Assembly: GCA_030609785.1 (NCBI GenBank)
Contig: JAUWTC010000097.1
Coordinates: forward strand, 1-7,861
Direction of reading: 5' to 3'
DNA length: 7,861 bases
Source of the DNA: Holophagae bacterium
GTDB lineage: Bacteria > Acidobacteriota > Thermoanaerobaculia > Thermoanaerobaculales > Sulfomarinibacteraceae
The notes under the pieces were generated by a model that worked only from the letters and a program-made list of their open reading frames with translations, ran no database searches and had not been told where the DNA came from. A program made the position numbers and the translations under genes. Below, one piece after another: positions 1 to 6,016 of this stretch; the stretch's first letter is position 1, and each line of letters begins with the position of its first letter.

Positions 1-425
1 CCCAGTTCGATCAGGGCGTGCAGGTGGGTGTCCAGTGGTCGGCGGCCGATCCGATCCCCTCCGGGGCGGGGAAGAACGGCCCGGCCCCAGCGGCCGAGCA
101 GGGGGCCCGCAAGAAGGAACGAAGCCCGAATGTCCCCGGCCAGGCTCGACGTCAGGGTCTGGGTTGACACTGTGGAGGGGTCAACCGACCAGCGGCCGGG
201 TCCCTGGGTGGTCACCGTTGCACCCAGTTCGCCCAGGAGCTCGAGCATGATCCCGACATCCCTGATGTCCGGCACATTTTCAACGCTGGTCGTTTGACCG
301 CCCAGCAGGGTCGCCGCGAGCATGGGCAGGGCAGCATTCTTGTTGCCGCCGGGCTTGAGCGTGCCGGAAATCGGGCTCCCCCCACGAACGATGTAGGTGG
401 CGCTGTCGTCAGGTGCTGTATTCAT
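1..425 (-). CDS. murA: UDP-N-acetylglucosamine 1-carboxyvinyltransferase MurA, N-terminal part (runs off the window)
   Basis: Reading the minus strand from the ATG at 425 gives 141 codons with no stop, so the gene continues beyond position 1. MurA transfers enolpyruvate from PEP to UDP-GlcNAc, the first committed step of peptidoglycan synthesis, in the cytoplasm. Family marks seen: GGNKNAALPMLAATLL at residues 26-41, with K29-N30 matching the Lys22-Asn23 pair of E. coli MurA; VPDIRDV at 51-57; DIRASFLLAGPL at 98-109, with R100 matching Arg91; and the active-site loop PGGDRIGRRPLD at 121-132, with R129 matching Arg120. The oddity is D124, which sits where E. coli has Cys115. That substitution is known from mycobacterial and chlamydial MurA and gives natural fosfomycin insensitivity. 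The start is right at the family N-terminus. No Shine-Dalgarno precedes it. It is divergent from holC. A MurA-like paralogue cannot be excluded from a fragment. Confidence 0.93.
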   Translation of the reverse strand, partial: MNTAPDDSATYIVRGGSPISGTLKPGGNKNAALPMLAATLLGGQTTSVENVPDIRDVGIMLELLGELGATVTTQGPGRWSVDPSTVSTQTLTSSLAGDIRASFLLAGPLLGRWGRAVLPRPGGDRIGRRPLDTHLHALIEL

Positions 426-431
426 GGGGAG

Positions 432-437
432 ATTCTA
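432..437 (-). promoter_or_regulatory. Predicted -10 box of murA (leaderless type)
   Basis: On the minus strand TAGAAT is followed by exactly six bases (CTCCCC) and then the murA ATG. There is no purine-rich Shine-Dalgarno, and a -10 this close to the ATG would start the transcript at or next to the start codon. No convincing -35 box is seen. The same arrangement precedes holC (TAGAAT-CTCGGC-ATG), which strengthens the reading. Confidence 0.45.
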
Positions 438-515
438 GCAAGGCGAGATCAGCGGAGGCGCTGTTGTTTCGGAAGAGAGCCAAAAAATGCCACAGAAAGG
501 GAGGCCAAACACAAG

Positions 516-666
516 AACACAATTGAACCGCAAAGAACGCTAAGGCCGCAAAGGGAACGCAAAGAGAATATTTTATTTAATCCCCTTCGCGCTCTTTGCG
601 TCTTGGCGGTTCAATCTTCTTTGCGTTCCCTCGGCGCGATCTGCGTCTTGGCGGTTCAATTGTGTT
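516..666. repeat. Palindromic dispersed repeat, copy 1 (ends TTGAACCGC / GCGGTTCAA)
   Basis: A perfect 16-bp terminal inverted repeat, AACACAATTGAACCGC at 516-531 and its complement at 651-666, bounds the element. The arms are built from degenerate short units of the form CGC-N-AAG (left) and CTTTGCG (right), with an AT-rich centre near 568-582. The right end is duplicated: TGCGTCTTGGCGGTTCAAT occurs at 597-615 and again at 642-660. The stretch 589-615 is an exact 27-bp inverse match to 2777-2803 in the second copy. It fills most of the divergent murA-holC intergenic region. Apparent reading frames across it are low-complexity translations of the repeat. I know this type of sequence as a dispersed repeat of many environmental genomes; its mode of spread is not known to me. 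Confidence 0.85.
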
Positions 667-693
667 TTCCCCTCCGCCGACCCGGGCTCCTGT

Positions 694-699
694 TAGAAT
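694..699 (+). promoter_or_regulatory. Predicted -10 box of holC (leaderless type)
   Basis: TAGAAT is followed by CTCGGC and then the holC ATG at 706, the same six-base spacing as at murA. No Shine-Dalgarno lies upstream of either the ATG at 706 or the in-frame ATG at 718, which favours 706 as a leaderless start. No good -35 box is visible; the repeat's right end lies 28 bp upstream. Confidence 0.45.
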
Positions 700-705
700 C
701 TCGGC

Positions 706-1116
706 ATGACGCGCGTAATGACCCATGCTCTGCCAAGTCCGAAACGTGCGGGTCTGGTGGTCCGTGAGGTCGAACGGCTCTACGCCGAAGGGCGAAAGAC
801 GGTCGTCTGGGTGGCCGACGATCGATTGAGAACCGTGCTCGACGAGTATCTCTGGACGTATGAGCGGTTGGCTTTCATCCCTCATGTCGTGTGGACAGAG
901 GAGATGGGTGAGGTCAAGGATCCGGTGGTATTGGTCGCACGGGAGGCTAATCCCAATGGTGCCGAGGCTCTGGTCGTCGCCGATGAACTGCCGCCGGAAG
1001 GTTGGGTAGGGACCTTTGACGAGGTCCACGACTTCATTCCGCCGGGCGACGAGGGCGTCGAGCGAGAGGCATGGTGGACCCGGTGGCGAGAGGCACATAA
1101 GGAGAAGAGTGAATGA
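706..1116 (+). CDS. holC: DNA polymerase III subunit chi (HolC)
   Basis: The 136-residue product resembles E. coli chi in length and layout. Chi links the clamp loader (through psi) to single-stranded DNA-binding protein at the replication fork. Recognisable stretches are the N-terminal helix and strand AEGRKTVVWVADD (27-39), the DEYLWTYERLAFIPH block (46-60), matching the family's ALW...FxPH, a central PVVLVARE strand (73-80), and the C-terminal EVHDFIPP block (106-113), matching EVVDFVP of E. coli, followed by a helix with WWTRWREA. ATG 706 was chosen because it follows the -10 box by six bases; ATG 718 is the alternative and would remove four residues. The stop overlaps the start of yccF as ATGA, so the two are probably translationally coupled. 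No psi gene (holD) is visible, as is usual outside enterobacteria. Confidence 0.85.
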   Translation: MTRVMTHALPSPKRAGLVVREVERLYAEGRKTVVWVADDRLRTVLDEYLWTYERLAFIPHVVWTEEMGEVKDPVVLVAREANPNGAEALVVADELPPEGWVGTFDEVHDFIPPGDEGVEREAWWTRWREAHKEKSE

Positions 1117-1481
1117 GTCTTCTGGGCAATATTCTCTGGCTGATTTTCGGCGGTTTTTTTACCGGCCTTGGCTACATCATCGGTGGGATGGGCCTGTGCC
1201 TGACGATCGTCGGTATTCCGTTCGGTATCCAGGCGATGAAGTTGGGTGTGGCGACCTTTGCGCCCTTCGGCAAGGAATTGGTCGAGGAACCCAATGCCAA
1301 CAGCGTTTTGCGGGTCATCCTCAACATCATCTGGATCATTTTCTTTGGATGGGAGATTGCCGTCGCCCATCTGGTCAGCGCAGCGGTGCTGACAATCACG
1401 ATCATCGGCATTCCATTCGCCCTGCAACACATCAAGTTGATACCGATGGCATTGCTGCCGCTCGGACGCTCGCTTCGGTGA
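1113..1481 (+). CDS. yccF: YccF-family small inner-membrane protein
   Basis: The 122-residue, strongly hydrophobic product has two homologous halves, as in YccF proteins. Each half starts with an N-I-[LI]-W-[LI]-I-F-x-G segment (6-14 and 71-79) and ends with GIPFxxQxxKLxxxAxxPxG[KR] (34-54 and 99-119). These give about four membrane segments, with conserved N-W at the start of each half. The molecular role of YccF is unknown to me. It starts inside the holC stop codon (ATGA at 1113-1116) with AAGGAG at 1099-1104, 8 nt upstream, a strong ribosome binding site. Despite the internal duplication the protein is complete and normal in size (E. coli YccF is somewhat longer at the C-terminus). It probably forms one transcription unit with holC and the following dipeptidase. 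Confidence 0.88.
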   Translation: MSLLGNILWLIFGGFFTGLGYIIGGMGLCLTIVGIPFGIQAMKLGVATFAPFGKELVEEPNANSVLRVILNIIWIIFFGWEIAVAHLVSAAVLTITIIGIPFALQHIKLIPMALLPLGRSLR

Positions 1482-1521
1482 TTTCTCGATCTAAGAATTT
1501 CCCAAAACACAGGAGTCCGTC

Positions 1522-2781
1522 ATGCGCATTTCATTGATTGTGGGTCTGTGTCTTTTGGTCTTGTTTTCGGTGCCGCTCGCCGGTGCAGAGGTTGATCCGC
1601 GTGAAGTGATGGTCCAGGAGGTTCTGGCCGCGACCCCCTTGATCGACGGGCACAACGATGCTCCGTGGGCCATCCGGAGCCGTTGGTCTAATCAGCTCGG
1701 GCTCTTCGATTTTCACGATACGGCTTCGGTCGACAGGCCGATGCACACCGATCTCAAGAGGTTGAAGGAGGGCGGTGTCGGCGCACAGTTCTGGTCGGTC
1801 TGGGTGCCGACTGATCTTGAGGGCGGTGAGGCAGTGACCACAGTGATCGAGCAGATCGATCTGGTGCACCGACTTGTCAACCGCTATCCGGACGAACTGG
1901 AACTGGCTTTGACGGCCGCCGACATCAGGCGGATTCACTCAGAGGGCAAGATCGCCTCGCTGATTGGTGTCGAGGGTGGCCATTCGATCAACAACTCGAT
2001 GGCGGCGCTGCGTGCCCTGTACTCGCTTGGCGCTCGCTACATGACCCTGACCCACTGGCAAAACGTCGACTGGTGTGATGCCGCCACCGAGGCGCCCGAA
2101 CATGATGGTCTGACGGACTTCGGCGAGGCGGTTGTCGGTGAGATGAATCGTCTCGGCATGATGGTCGATCTGTCTCACGTTTCCGCCAAGGTCATGAGTG
2201 ATGTCCTTGAGATCACCAAAGCGCCGGTGATCTTCTCCCACTCCTCGGCCTTTGCCATCGATCCCCACCCGCGTAACGTTCCTGATGACATTCTGCGCCG
2301 GGTAGCGGAGAACGACGGGGTGGTGATGGTCAATTTCGGATCATTTTTCCTATCTCGGCCTTTCACGGAACGTTGGGCGGCGATGGAGGCCGAGAAGAAA
2401 CGGCTCGAAGGCCTGAATCCCGGGGATCCGGACCGGGTCAAAAAGACACTCAAAGAGTGGAAGACGAAGCACCCCGTGCCTGAGGTCAAACTCGGTCTGC
2501 TCGCCGACCACATCGAGCATATTCGTAGTGTTGCCGGGATCGATCACGTCGGTCTGGGGTCGGACTACGACGGCATCGGTGCTCTTCCGGAAGGAATGGG
2601 AGACGTCACCGGCTATCCGCGATTGTTGACCGAACTGGCCCGCCGTGGATGGACACGTGAAGATCTGGCCAAAGTCGCCGGGGAGAATCTCCTGCGGATG
2701 ATGGCCGAGGTCGAAAAGGTGGCGCTCGACCTGCAAAAGACCGAATCGCCCGAAGAGATGTGGTTTAAGAGAGACAATTGA
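1522..2781 (+). CDS. Exported membrane dipeptidase (peptidase M19, renal dipeptidase family)
   Basis: A 419-residue zinc dipeptidase of the amidohydrolase superfamily that cleaves dipeptides, in some members including D-residue dipeptides from peptidoglycan. Residues 1-22 form a Sec signal peptide (basic start, hydrophobic core, LAGA cleavage region) without a lipobox, so the protein is probably periplasmic or secreted. The binuclear zinc site is complete: H44 and D46 in DGHNDAPW, E151 in GVEGGHS, H219 in VDLSHVS, H240 in FSHSSA. R251 (HPRNVPDD) and D348 (GLGSDYDG) are also present, so the enzyme should be active. AGGAG at 1511-1515 lies 6 nt from the ATG. It follows yccF by 40 nt and is likely co-transcribed. 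The last codons run into a dispersed repeat, whose TTGAACCG end supplies the TGA stop. The exact substrate cannot be told. Confidence 0.95.
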   Translation: MRISLIVGLCLLVLFSVPLAGAEVDPREVMVQEVLAATPLIDGHNDAPWAIRSRWSNQLGLFDFHDTASVDRPMHTDLKRLKEGGVGAQFWSVWVPTDLEGGEAVTTVIEQIDLVHRLVNRYPDELELALTAADIRRIHSEGKIASLIGVEGGHSINNSMAALRALYSLGARYMTLTHWQNVDWCDAATEAPEHDGLTDFGEAVVGEMNRLGMMVDLSHVSAKVMSDVLEITKAPVIFSHSSAFAIDPHPRNVPDDILRRVAENDGVVMVNFGSFFLSRPFTERWAAMEAEKKRLEGLNPGDPDRVKKTLKEWKTKHPVPEVKLGLLADHIEHIRSVAGIDHVGLGSDYDGIGALPEGMGDVTGYPRLLTELARRGWTREDLAKVAGENLLRMMAEVEKVALDLQKTESPEEMWFKRDN

Positions 2782-2870
2782 ACCGCCAAGACGCAAAGAG
2801 CGCTAAGGGTTTTAATTTCAATACTTTCTTTGCGTTTCCTTTGCGGCCTTTGCGTCTTTGCGGTTCATTA
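2775..2870. repeat. Palindromic dispersed repeat, copy 2
   Basis: Same family as 516-666. The left arm TGAACCGCCAAGACGCAAAG (2779-2798) pairs with 2848-2867 with one mismatch, around a centre of about 50 bp. The run 2777-2803 is an exact inverse match to 589-615, and ACAATTGAACCGC is shared with 519-531. This copy is simpler than copy 1, with no duplicated right end. It lies between the convergent dipeptidase and transporter genes and overlaps the last codons of the dipeptidase; its hairpin could serve as a transcription end for either gene, which is inference. Confidence 0.85.
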
Positions 2871-2935
2871 TTCTTCTTGTTCTGGCTGCATCGGTGTCGT
2901 TTATTGAGTTTTGCAAGTGCCTCAGCTGATAGCTC

Positions 2936-3640
2936 TTACAGCCCCAAATGAATTGCCAGGCCGCAGGCGAGCACGGTTGCCCCGGCGAGGGCGTGGCCCC
3001 AGCGTTCGAAGCTTGAGGTCGGCAGCCGGTGGGCGCCGGCGTTGAGGGTCAGGACCATGATCAGCATCGTGCCGATCGTCGCAACGGCGAATATCACCGC
3101 CACCAGGGCGACGGCGCCGGCGGTGAGGGTCGCCGCCGGGTACATCAGGATCGGAATCAGCGGTTCGCAGGGCCCGAAGAGAAAGACCGTGAACAGCACC
3201 CAGGGTGTGATCGATCCCTTGGGTTGGTCATGTGGATGGACGTGATCGGTGGCGTGGCTGTGGGTATGGTCGTGCTCGGTTCCGTCAGCATGGAGGTGGG
3301 GATGTGTGTGTGGACGGTTGCGCAGAGCTCGCCTGATGCCCCACACAGTGTAGGCCAGGCCGAAGGCCAATAGCATCCAGGCTGCAACGTCCCCTCTGAC
3401 TGCTTCGAAGCCCTCGAGACGGCTGACGGCCACGCCCAGTCCGATGCCAAAAAACCCCAGGACGACCGACCCCAGCACGTGCCCGATGCCGCAGAATCCC
3501 GTGATCGTGGCGGTCTTTGCGGTCGACCATCTCCGAGCTTGGGCCATGGCAACGAAGGGCAGGTAGTGATCCGGTCCGAACACCGTGTGCACGATGCCGA
3601 CCGTGGCTGCTGTTGCACAGAGAACGGTGAGTTCGTTCAT
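2936..3640 (-). CDS. Polytopic membrane protein with His-rich loop; probable nickel/cobalt-type metal transporter
   Basis: The 234-residue product has about six membrane segments in two groups of three, separated by a hydrophilic loop at 103-142 holding 11 histidines between 111 and 137, mostly as H-x-H pairs. The first segment ends in HTVFGPDHYLPF (18-29), close to the H-x(4,5)-D-H motif of nickel/cobalt permeases, and the segment after the loop carries FGPCEPLIP (155-163), with Cys158 and Glu159 inside the membrane. This layout fits the NicO/RcnA/UreH group of metal transporters; direction (uptake or efflux) and metal cannot be read from sequence. The open frame extends to 3739, but that extension lies in a palindromic repeat. 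ATG 3640 begins at the first membrane helix and follows a -10 box by six bases. No metalloenzyme gene is adjacent to name the metal. Confidence 0.8.
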   Translation of the reverse strand: MNELTVLCATAATVGIVHTVFGPDHYLPFVAMAQARRWSTAKTATITGFCGIGHVLGSVVLGFFGIGLGVAVSRLEGFEAVRGDVAAWMLLAFGLAYTVWGIRRALRNRPHTHPHLHADGTEHDHTHSHATDHVHPHDQPKGSITPWVLFTVFLFGPCEPLIPILMYPAATLTAGAVALVAVIFAVATIGTMLIMVLTLNAGAHRLPTSSFERWGHALAGATVLACGLAIHLGL

Positions 3641-3646
3641 CAAGCG

Positions 3647-3652
3647 AGTATA
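3647..3652 (-). promoter_or_regulatory. Predicted -10 box of the His-rich transporter gene (leaderless type)
   Basis: On the minus strand TATACT is followed by CGCTTG (six bases) and the ATG at 3640. No Shine-Dalgarno sequence is present. Spacing is identical to that at murA and holC. It argues for a promoter of its own for this gene rather than read-through from the methyltransferase. Confidence 0.45.
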
Positions 3653-3676
3653 GCGAGTTGGGGTGACGCGGGGTAG

Positions 3677-3754
3677 TCGCAATTCGTAGAGTTGTGGTTT
3701 GTGGGGTTGATGCTCGGCATTGGCGACCCCCAACCACAACTCTACGAATTGCGA
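3677..3754. repeat. Perfect 23-bp inverted repeat, 32-bp loop
   Basis: 3677-3699 is the exact reverse complement of 3732-3754 (the arms read TCGCAATTCGTAGAGTTGTG... and back). The loop can pair further: GGGGTTG at 3703-3709 with CGACCCC within 3724-3731, allowing one wobble. It starts 18 bases after the methyltransferase stop and ends about 25 bp before the transporter -10 box. No T-run follows on either strand, so it is not a standard terminator. It may be a small dispersed palindrome or an mRNA 3' stabiliser. Confidence 0.85.
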
Positions 3755-3772
3755 GGTTTGAGGAAGGTTGTC

Positions 3773-4627
3773 TTACTTCTGGTTGCGCGCCACAACTCCC
3801 CACATTAAAGGCAGATTCGGCTTGCCTTCGGGCCTCGTGAACCGGTGGCCCTCGACTTCGACAAGGTCCTCGAAGAGCTTGGCGCCGTTGGAGAAGGGGT
3901 ACTCGCGGGTCTGCTCGATCGTCATCCCGGCGTCGATCAGAGACTGAAACACCTCGGCAAGAGTCCACTGAAACTCGTGAACCGGGTGGGGATTATTGTA
4001 CCGGGTTTCTCCCTCGACGAAGCCGGAGGGGGCCAACGCGTCGCCGGCCATGCCAACGTAGTCGCCGACGCCGTCGTCCCAGGTCAGGGGGCGCCCACCG
4101 GCGAAGTAGGGGTAGGTGATTTCGAAATGCTCGTCAAAGACCATGGAGAAGGGGTGGAAGTCGACGCACACGAAGCGTCCGTTCGGACGGAGGATGTCGG
4201 CAACGCCCTGAGCCCAGAGTTCGAGATCGGAGAGCCAGCACAGGGCGCCGTACGAACAGAAGACAATGTCGAACGAATTGCATTCGGCCTCGGCGAGCCA
4301 ATCGTAAACATCGGCCCGGACGAAGTGAGCAGGGATGTCGCTATCGATTGAGAGCGTTCGAGCGAAGTCAATCGCCTCGTCGCTGATGTCGACCCCAGTG
4401 ACTTCGGCGCCAAGGGCCGCAAGGCTCAGGCTGTCCTGGCCCGCGTTGCATTGCAGATGGACCAGCCGTGAGCCTTCGATTGATCCCAATAACTCGATTT
4501 CTTCGGGGAACAGGGTCGAACCGCCGCCACACAAAAACGCAGCCTGGTCCTTCTTGTGGCTATTGTGGGCGCGGGTCGCCGTATTCCAGCTCTTCCGGTT
4601 TTCCTCGTGCAGGTGACGGTGTCGCAT
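3773..4627 (-). CDS. Class I SAM-dependent methyltransferase, substrate unknown
   Basis: A 284-residue soluble protein of the Rossmann-fold methyltransferase class. Motif I is VHLQCNAGQDSLSLAALGAEVTGVDIS (56-82), with an unusual LQCNAGQD in place of the common LGCGTG and the SAM-ribose acidic residue at D80 after strand 2. Later parts are FVRADVYDW, FDIVFCSYGALCWLSD (motif IV region) and LRPNGRFVCVDFHPF (motif VI region), then an aromatic-rich C-terminal substrate domain with TYPYFAGGRPL and FQWTLAEVFQSLIDAGM. The N-terminus HLHEENRKSWN is typical of this subgroup and supports the ATG at 4627; the frame stays open further upstream but only over the terminator and the cytochrome gene. No clear Shine-Dalgarno precedes it. 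It lies 69 nt after the cytochrome stop but behind a terminator. The acceptor molecule cannot be inferred. Confidence 0.88.
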   Translation of the reverse strand: MRHRHLHEENRKSWNTATRAHNSHKKDQAAFLCGGGSTLFPEEIELLGSIEGSRLVHLQCNAGQDSLSLAALGAEVTGVDISDEAIDFARTLSIDSDIPAHFVRADVYDWLAEAECNSFDIVFCSYGALCWLSDLELWAQGVADILRPNGRFVCVDFHPFSMVFDEHFEITYPYFAGGRPLTWDDGVGDYVGMAGDALAPSGFVEGETRYNNPHPVHEFQWTLAEVFQSLIDAGMTIEQTREYPFSNGAKLFEDLVEVEGHRFTRPEGKPNLPLMWGVVARNQK

Positions 4628-4646
4628 GGTGGGGAGGGTAGCAGGG

Positions 4647-4676
4647 CGAAAAACACCCCGCCGGAGCGGGGTGTTT
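4647..4676 (-). terminator. Rho-independent terminator of the octaheme cytochrome gene
   Basis: AAACACCCCG at 4651-4660 and CGGGGTGTTT at 4667-4676 form a perfect 10-bp stem with a 6-base loop. On the minus strand the stem runs into a T-tract (GTTTTTCGC). It begins about 20 nt after the cytochrome stop at 4696-4698 and precedes the methyltransferase ATG at 4627, so it separates the two genes. Confidence 0.85.
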
Positions 4677-4695
4677 GAGTTGAAGGTAAAAGAAC

Positions 4696-5931
4696 TCAGG
4701 AGGCTTTCTCGGCCTCGAAGGCGGCTCGCATGTGGTGGTCGAGCTCTTTGATCTCGACCAGATCCTTCTTCATCTTGGCGTAGCCGTACCAGGTGGTGTA
4801 GTCCGGGTTGATGTGGAAGGCGCCCATGAAGGTCTTCATACGGTGGTCCATGAACATCTCGTAGAGGATCTGCTCGACCTTGGTGTCGACCTCGTAAAAG
4901 GAGAGAAGCTGCGGGTAGACGCCTTCGCCCTCTTTGACGGTGATGACGCCGTCCTTTCGCAGATTCATGATGATGGTGATCGCCTCGGCGAAGAGCTTGT
5001 CGGCCTCTTTGAGCATCTTGTCGGCGTTGGCGATGTTGGCGTCGACGTAGCTGGGTGAGTGGCACTTCCCGCAGACGTCGGTGATGCGTTTGCGCTCGGC
5101 CGCAAAGGTCTCGGCGTCGAGACGGGCCATGTCGCCGGCCACGACAACGTCGAGCAGCGGCGTCGGTTGGCCTTCAGCATCCAACACGCCCAGTCCCATC
5201 AGGACCGTCGCACGGTAGCCCATCCATTCTTCGTCTTCCTCAGGAAGCCGTACGCCCAGGAATCCCCACGGTGTGCGCACGCGATGGTCGCCCTCGGCCA
5301 TGTGGCAGTCCTGGCACGTAGGTCCGCGGTGGGCTTCCCGATCCAACAGATAGGCGACCCCGTGCTTGGACGAGGACCACATCTCCCACTGCGGGTGGTC
5401 GAAGCCCATGTGGCAGGTCCTGCAGGCCTCAGGCTCCTGGGCTTCGGCCTTGGAAAAGGCGTGGCGGGTGTGGCAGTTTTGGCAGTCCATACCGTACTTG
5501 TGGTACTGACGGCCTTCGGTCTCCCTCGTGCTCTGGTCGGTGATTCCCAGGGTGTGGCAGCCGCCACAGCCCTTCTGGCCCTCGATGTAGGCGTCGGGCT
5601 GGCCGTGCGTAAAGGGCAGTACCTCGATCGCGAGGAGTCCCTTGGCATGCTTGCCGGCCAGGTACTGCTCGGCTTGCTCTTCATGGCAGGCCTGGCAGGT
5701 CGCGATGGTCGGAAGCTTGGCTTTGTCGACATCGTCGGCCGAGGTGTGCTCCTCGCCGTGACAGTCGGCGCAGGTCATGGTCTTCGACATGACGCCGCGG
5801 TTGAAGTCCTTGACCATCAGCGGCGTGATCGTGGCGTGGCAGTCTTCGCAATCCGAAGATACAGCCAAAACAGGTAGGGCCGAACCGACGATGATCGCGG
5901 CGACCGCAACGAACAAAACAACTTTCCTCAT
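4696..5931 (-). CDS. Octaheme c-type cytochrome of the hydroxylamine oxidoreductase (HAO) family
   Basis: 411 residues: Sec signal peptide (1-23, cleaved after VLA) and eight CxxCH heme sites at C28, C54, C79, C122, C150, C170, C206 and C287, then a helical C-terminal domain. It matches HAO in order and detail: CQNCHTRHAFSKAEAQEPEAC RTCH (150-174; cf. [25 protein letters not shown] of Nitrosomonas HAO), FDHPQW with D178-H179 matching the active-site Asp267-His268, SSSKHG (187-191), and FHINPDYTTWYGY (372-384). Where Nitrosomonas HAO has its heme-crosslinking Tyr467, an ungapped match puts W381, so the P460 crosslink may be absent. Such HAO-like proteins (epsilon-Hao type) reduce nitrite rather than oxidise hydroxylamine. 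The protein is periplasmic. GGGAG lies about 6 nt before the ATG. It is transcribed alone. No NapC/HaoC-type quinol partner is in the window. Confidence 0.9.
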   Translation of the reverse strand: MRKVVLFVAVAAIIVGSALPVLAVSSDCEDCHATITPLMVKDFNRGVMSKTMTCADCHGEEHTSADDVDKAKLPTIATCQACHEEQAEQYLAGKHAKGLLAIEVLPFTHGQPDAYIEGQKGCGGCHTLGITDQSTRETEGRQYHKYGMDCQNCHTRHAFSKAEAQEPEACRTCHMGFDHPQWEMWSSSKHGVAYLLDREAHRGPTCQDCHMAEGDHRVRTPWGFLGVRLPEEDEEWMGYRATVLMGLGVLDAEGQPTPLLDVVVAGDMARLDAETFAAERKRITDVCGKCHSPSYVDANIANADKMLKEADKLFAEAITIIMNLRKDGVITVKEGEGVYPQLLSFYEVDTKVEQILYEMFMDHRMKTFMGAFHINPDYTTWYGYAKMKKDLVEIKELDHHMRAAFEAEKAS

Positions 5932-5974
5932 GATGAACTCCCCCTATTTTAGGCCTCGGCCTGTGTTCTCAAGC

Positions 5975-5993
5975 ATTGTGACCCTATTGTGAC
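5975..5993 (-). promoter_or_regulatory. Two GTCACAAT boxes with 11-bp period upstream of the cytochrome gene
   Basis: On the minus strand GTCACAAT occurs twice, separated by AGG, so the period is 11 bp, one helical turn. Direct repeats with this spacing are typical targets of OmpR/PhoB-type response regulators. Alternatively CACAAT of the gene-proximal copy (5975-5980) could be the -10 hexamer (four of six matches to TATAAT); its start point would then lie about 41 bp from the centre of the palindrome at 6003-6016. Confidence 0.45.
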
Positions 5994-6002
5994 ACAAGAC
6001 CC

Positions 6003-6016
6003 TTGACCGGGGTCAA
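6003..6016. promoter_or_regulatory. CRP/FNR-family palindrome TTGAC-N4-GTCAA
   Basis: TTGACCGGGGTCAA is a perfect dyad (extended to 16 bp by C...G at 6002 and 6017), centred 78 bp upstream of the cytochrome ATG. TTGAC-N4-GTCAA is the form bound by FNR/DNR/NNR-type and some HcpR-type regulators, which respond to oxygen, NO or nitrogen oxides. With the CACAAT at 5975-5980 as -10 it would sit near -41.5, the class II activator position. The regulator is not encoded in the window. Confidence 0.5.

Noticed and set aside
294..767. 157-residue plus-strand open frame over the murA start, the repeat and the holC start
   Set aside because: It is antisense to murA and then a translation of the palindromic repeat; no family resemblance and it overlaps two real gene starts.
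3641..3739. 33-residue N-terminal extension of the transporter
   Set aside because: It reads through the inverted repeat, lacks a ribosome binding site, and the first membrane helix starts at the ATG at 3640.
4628..5065. N-terminal extension of the methyltransferase frame to 5065
   Set aside because: It would span the terminator and antisense-frame sequence of the cytochrome gene; the part upstream of 4627 is arginine/histidine-rich shadow coding.
5059..5877. 272-residue plus-strand open frame opposite the cytochrome
   Set aside because: A GC-rich shadow of the octaheme cytochrome with no recognisable domain; the minus-strand gene has eight heme sites and a signal peptide.
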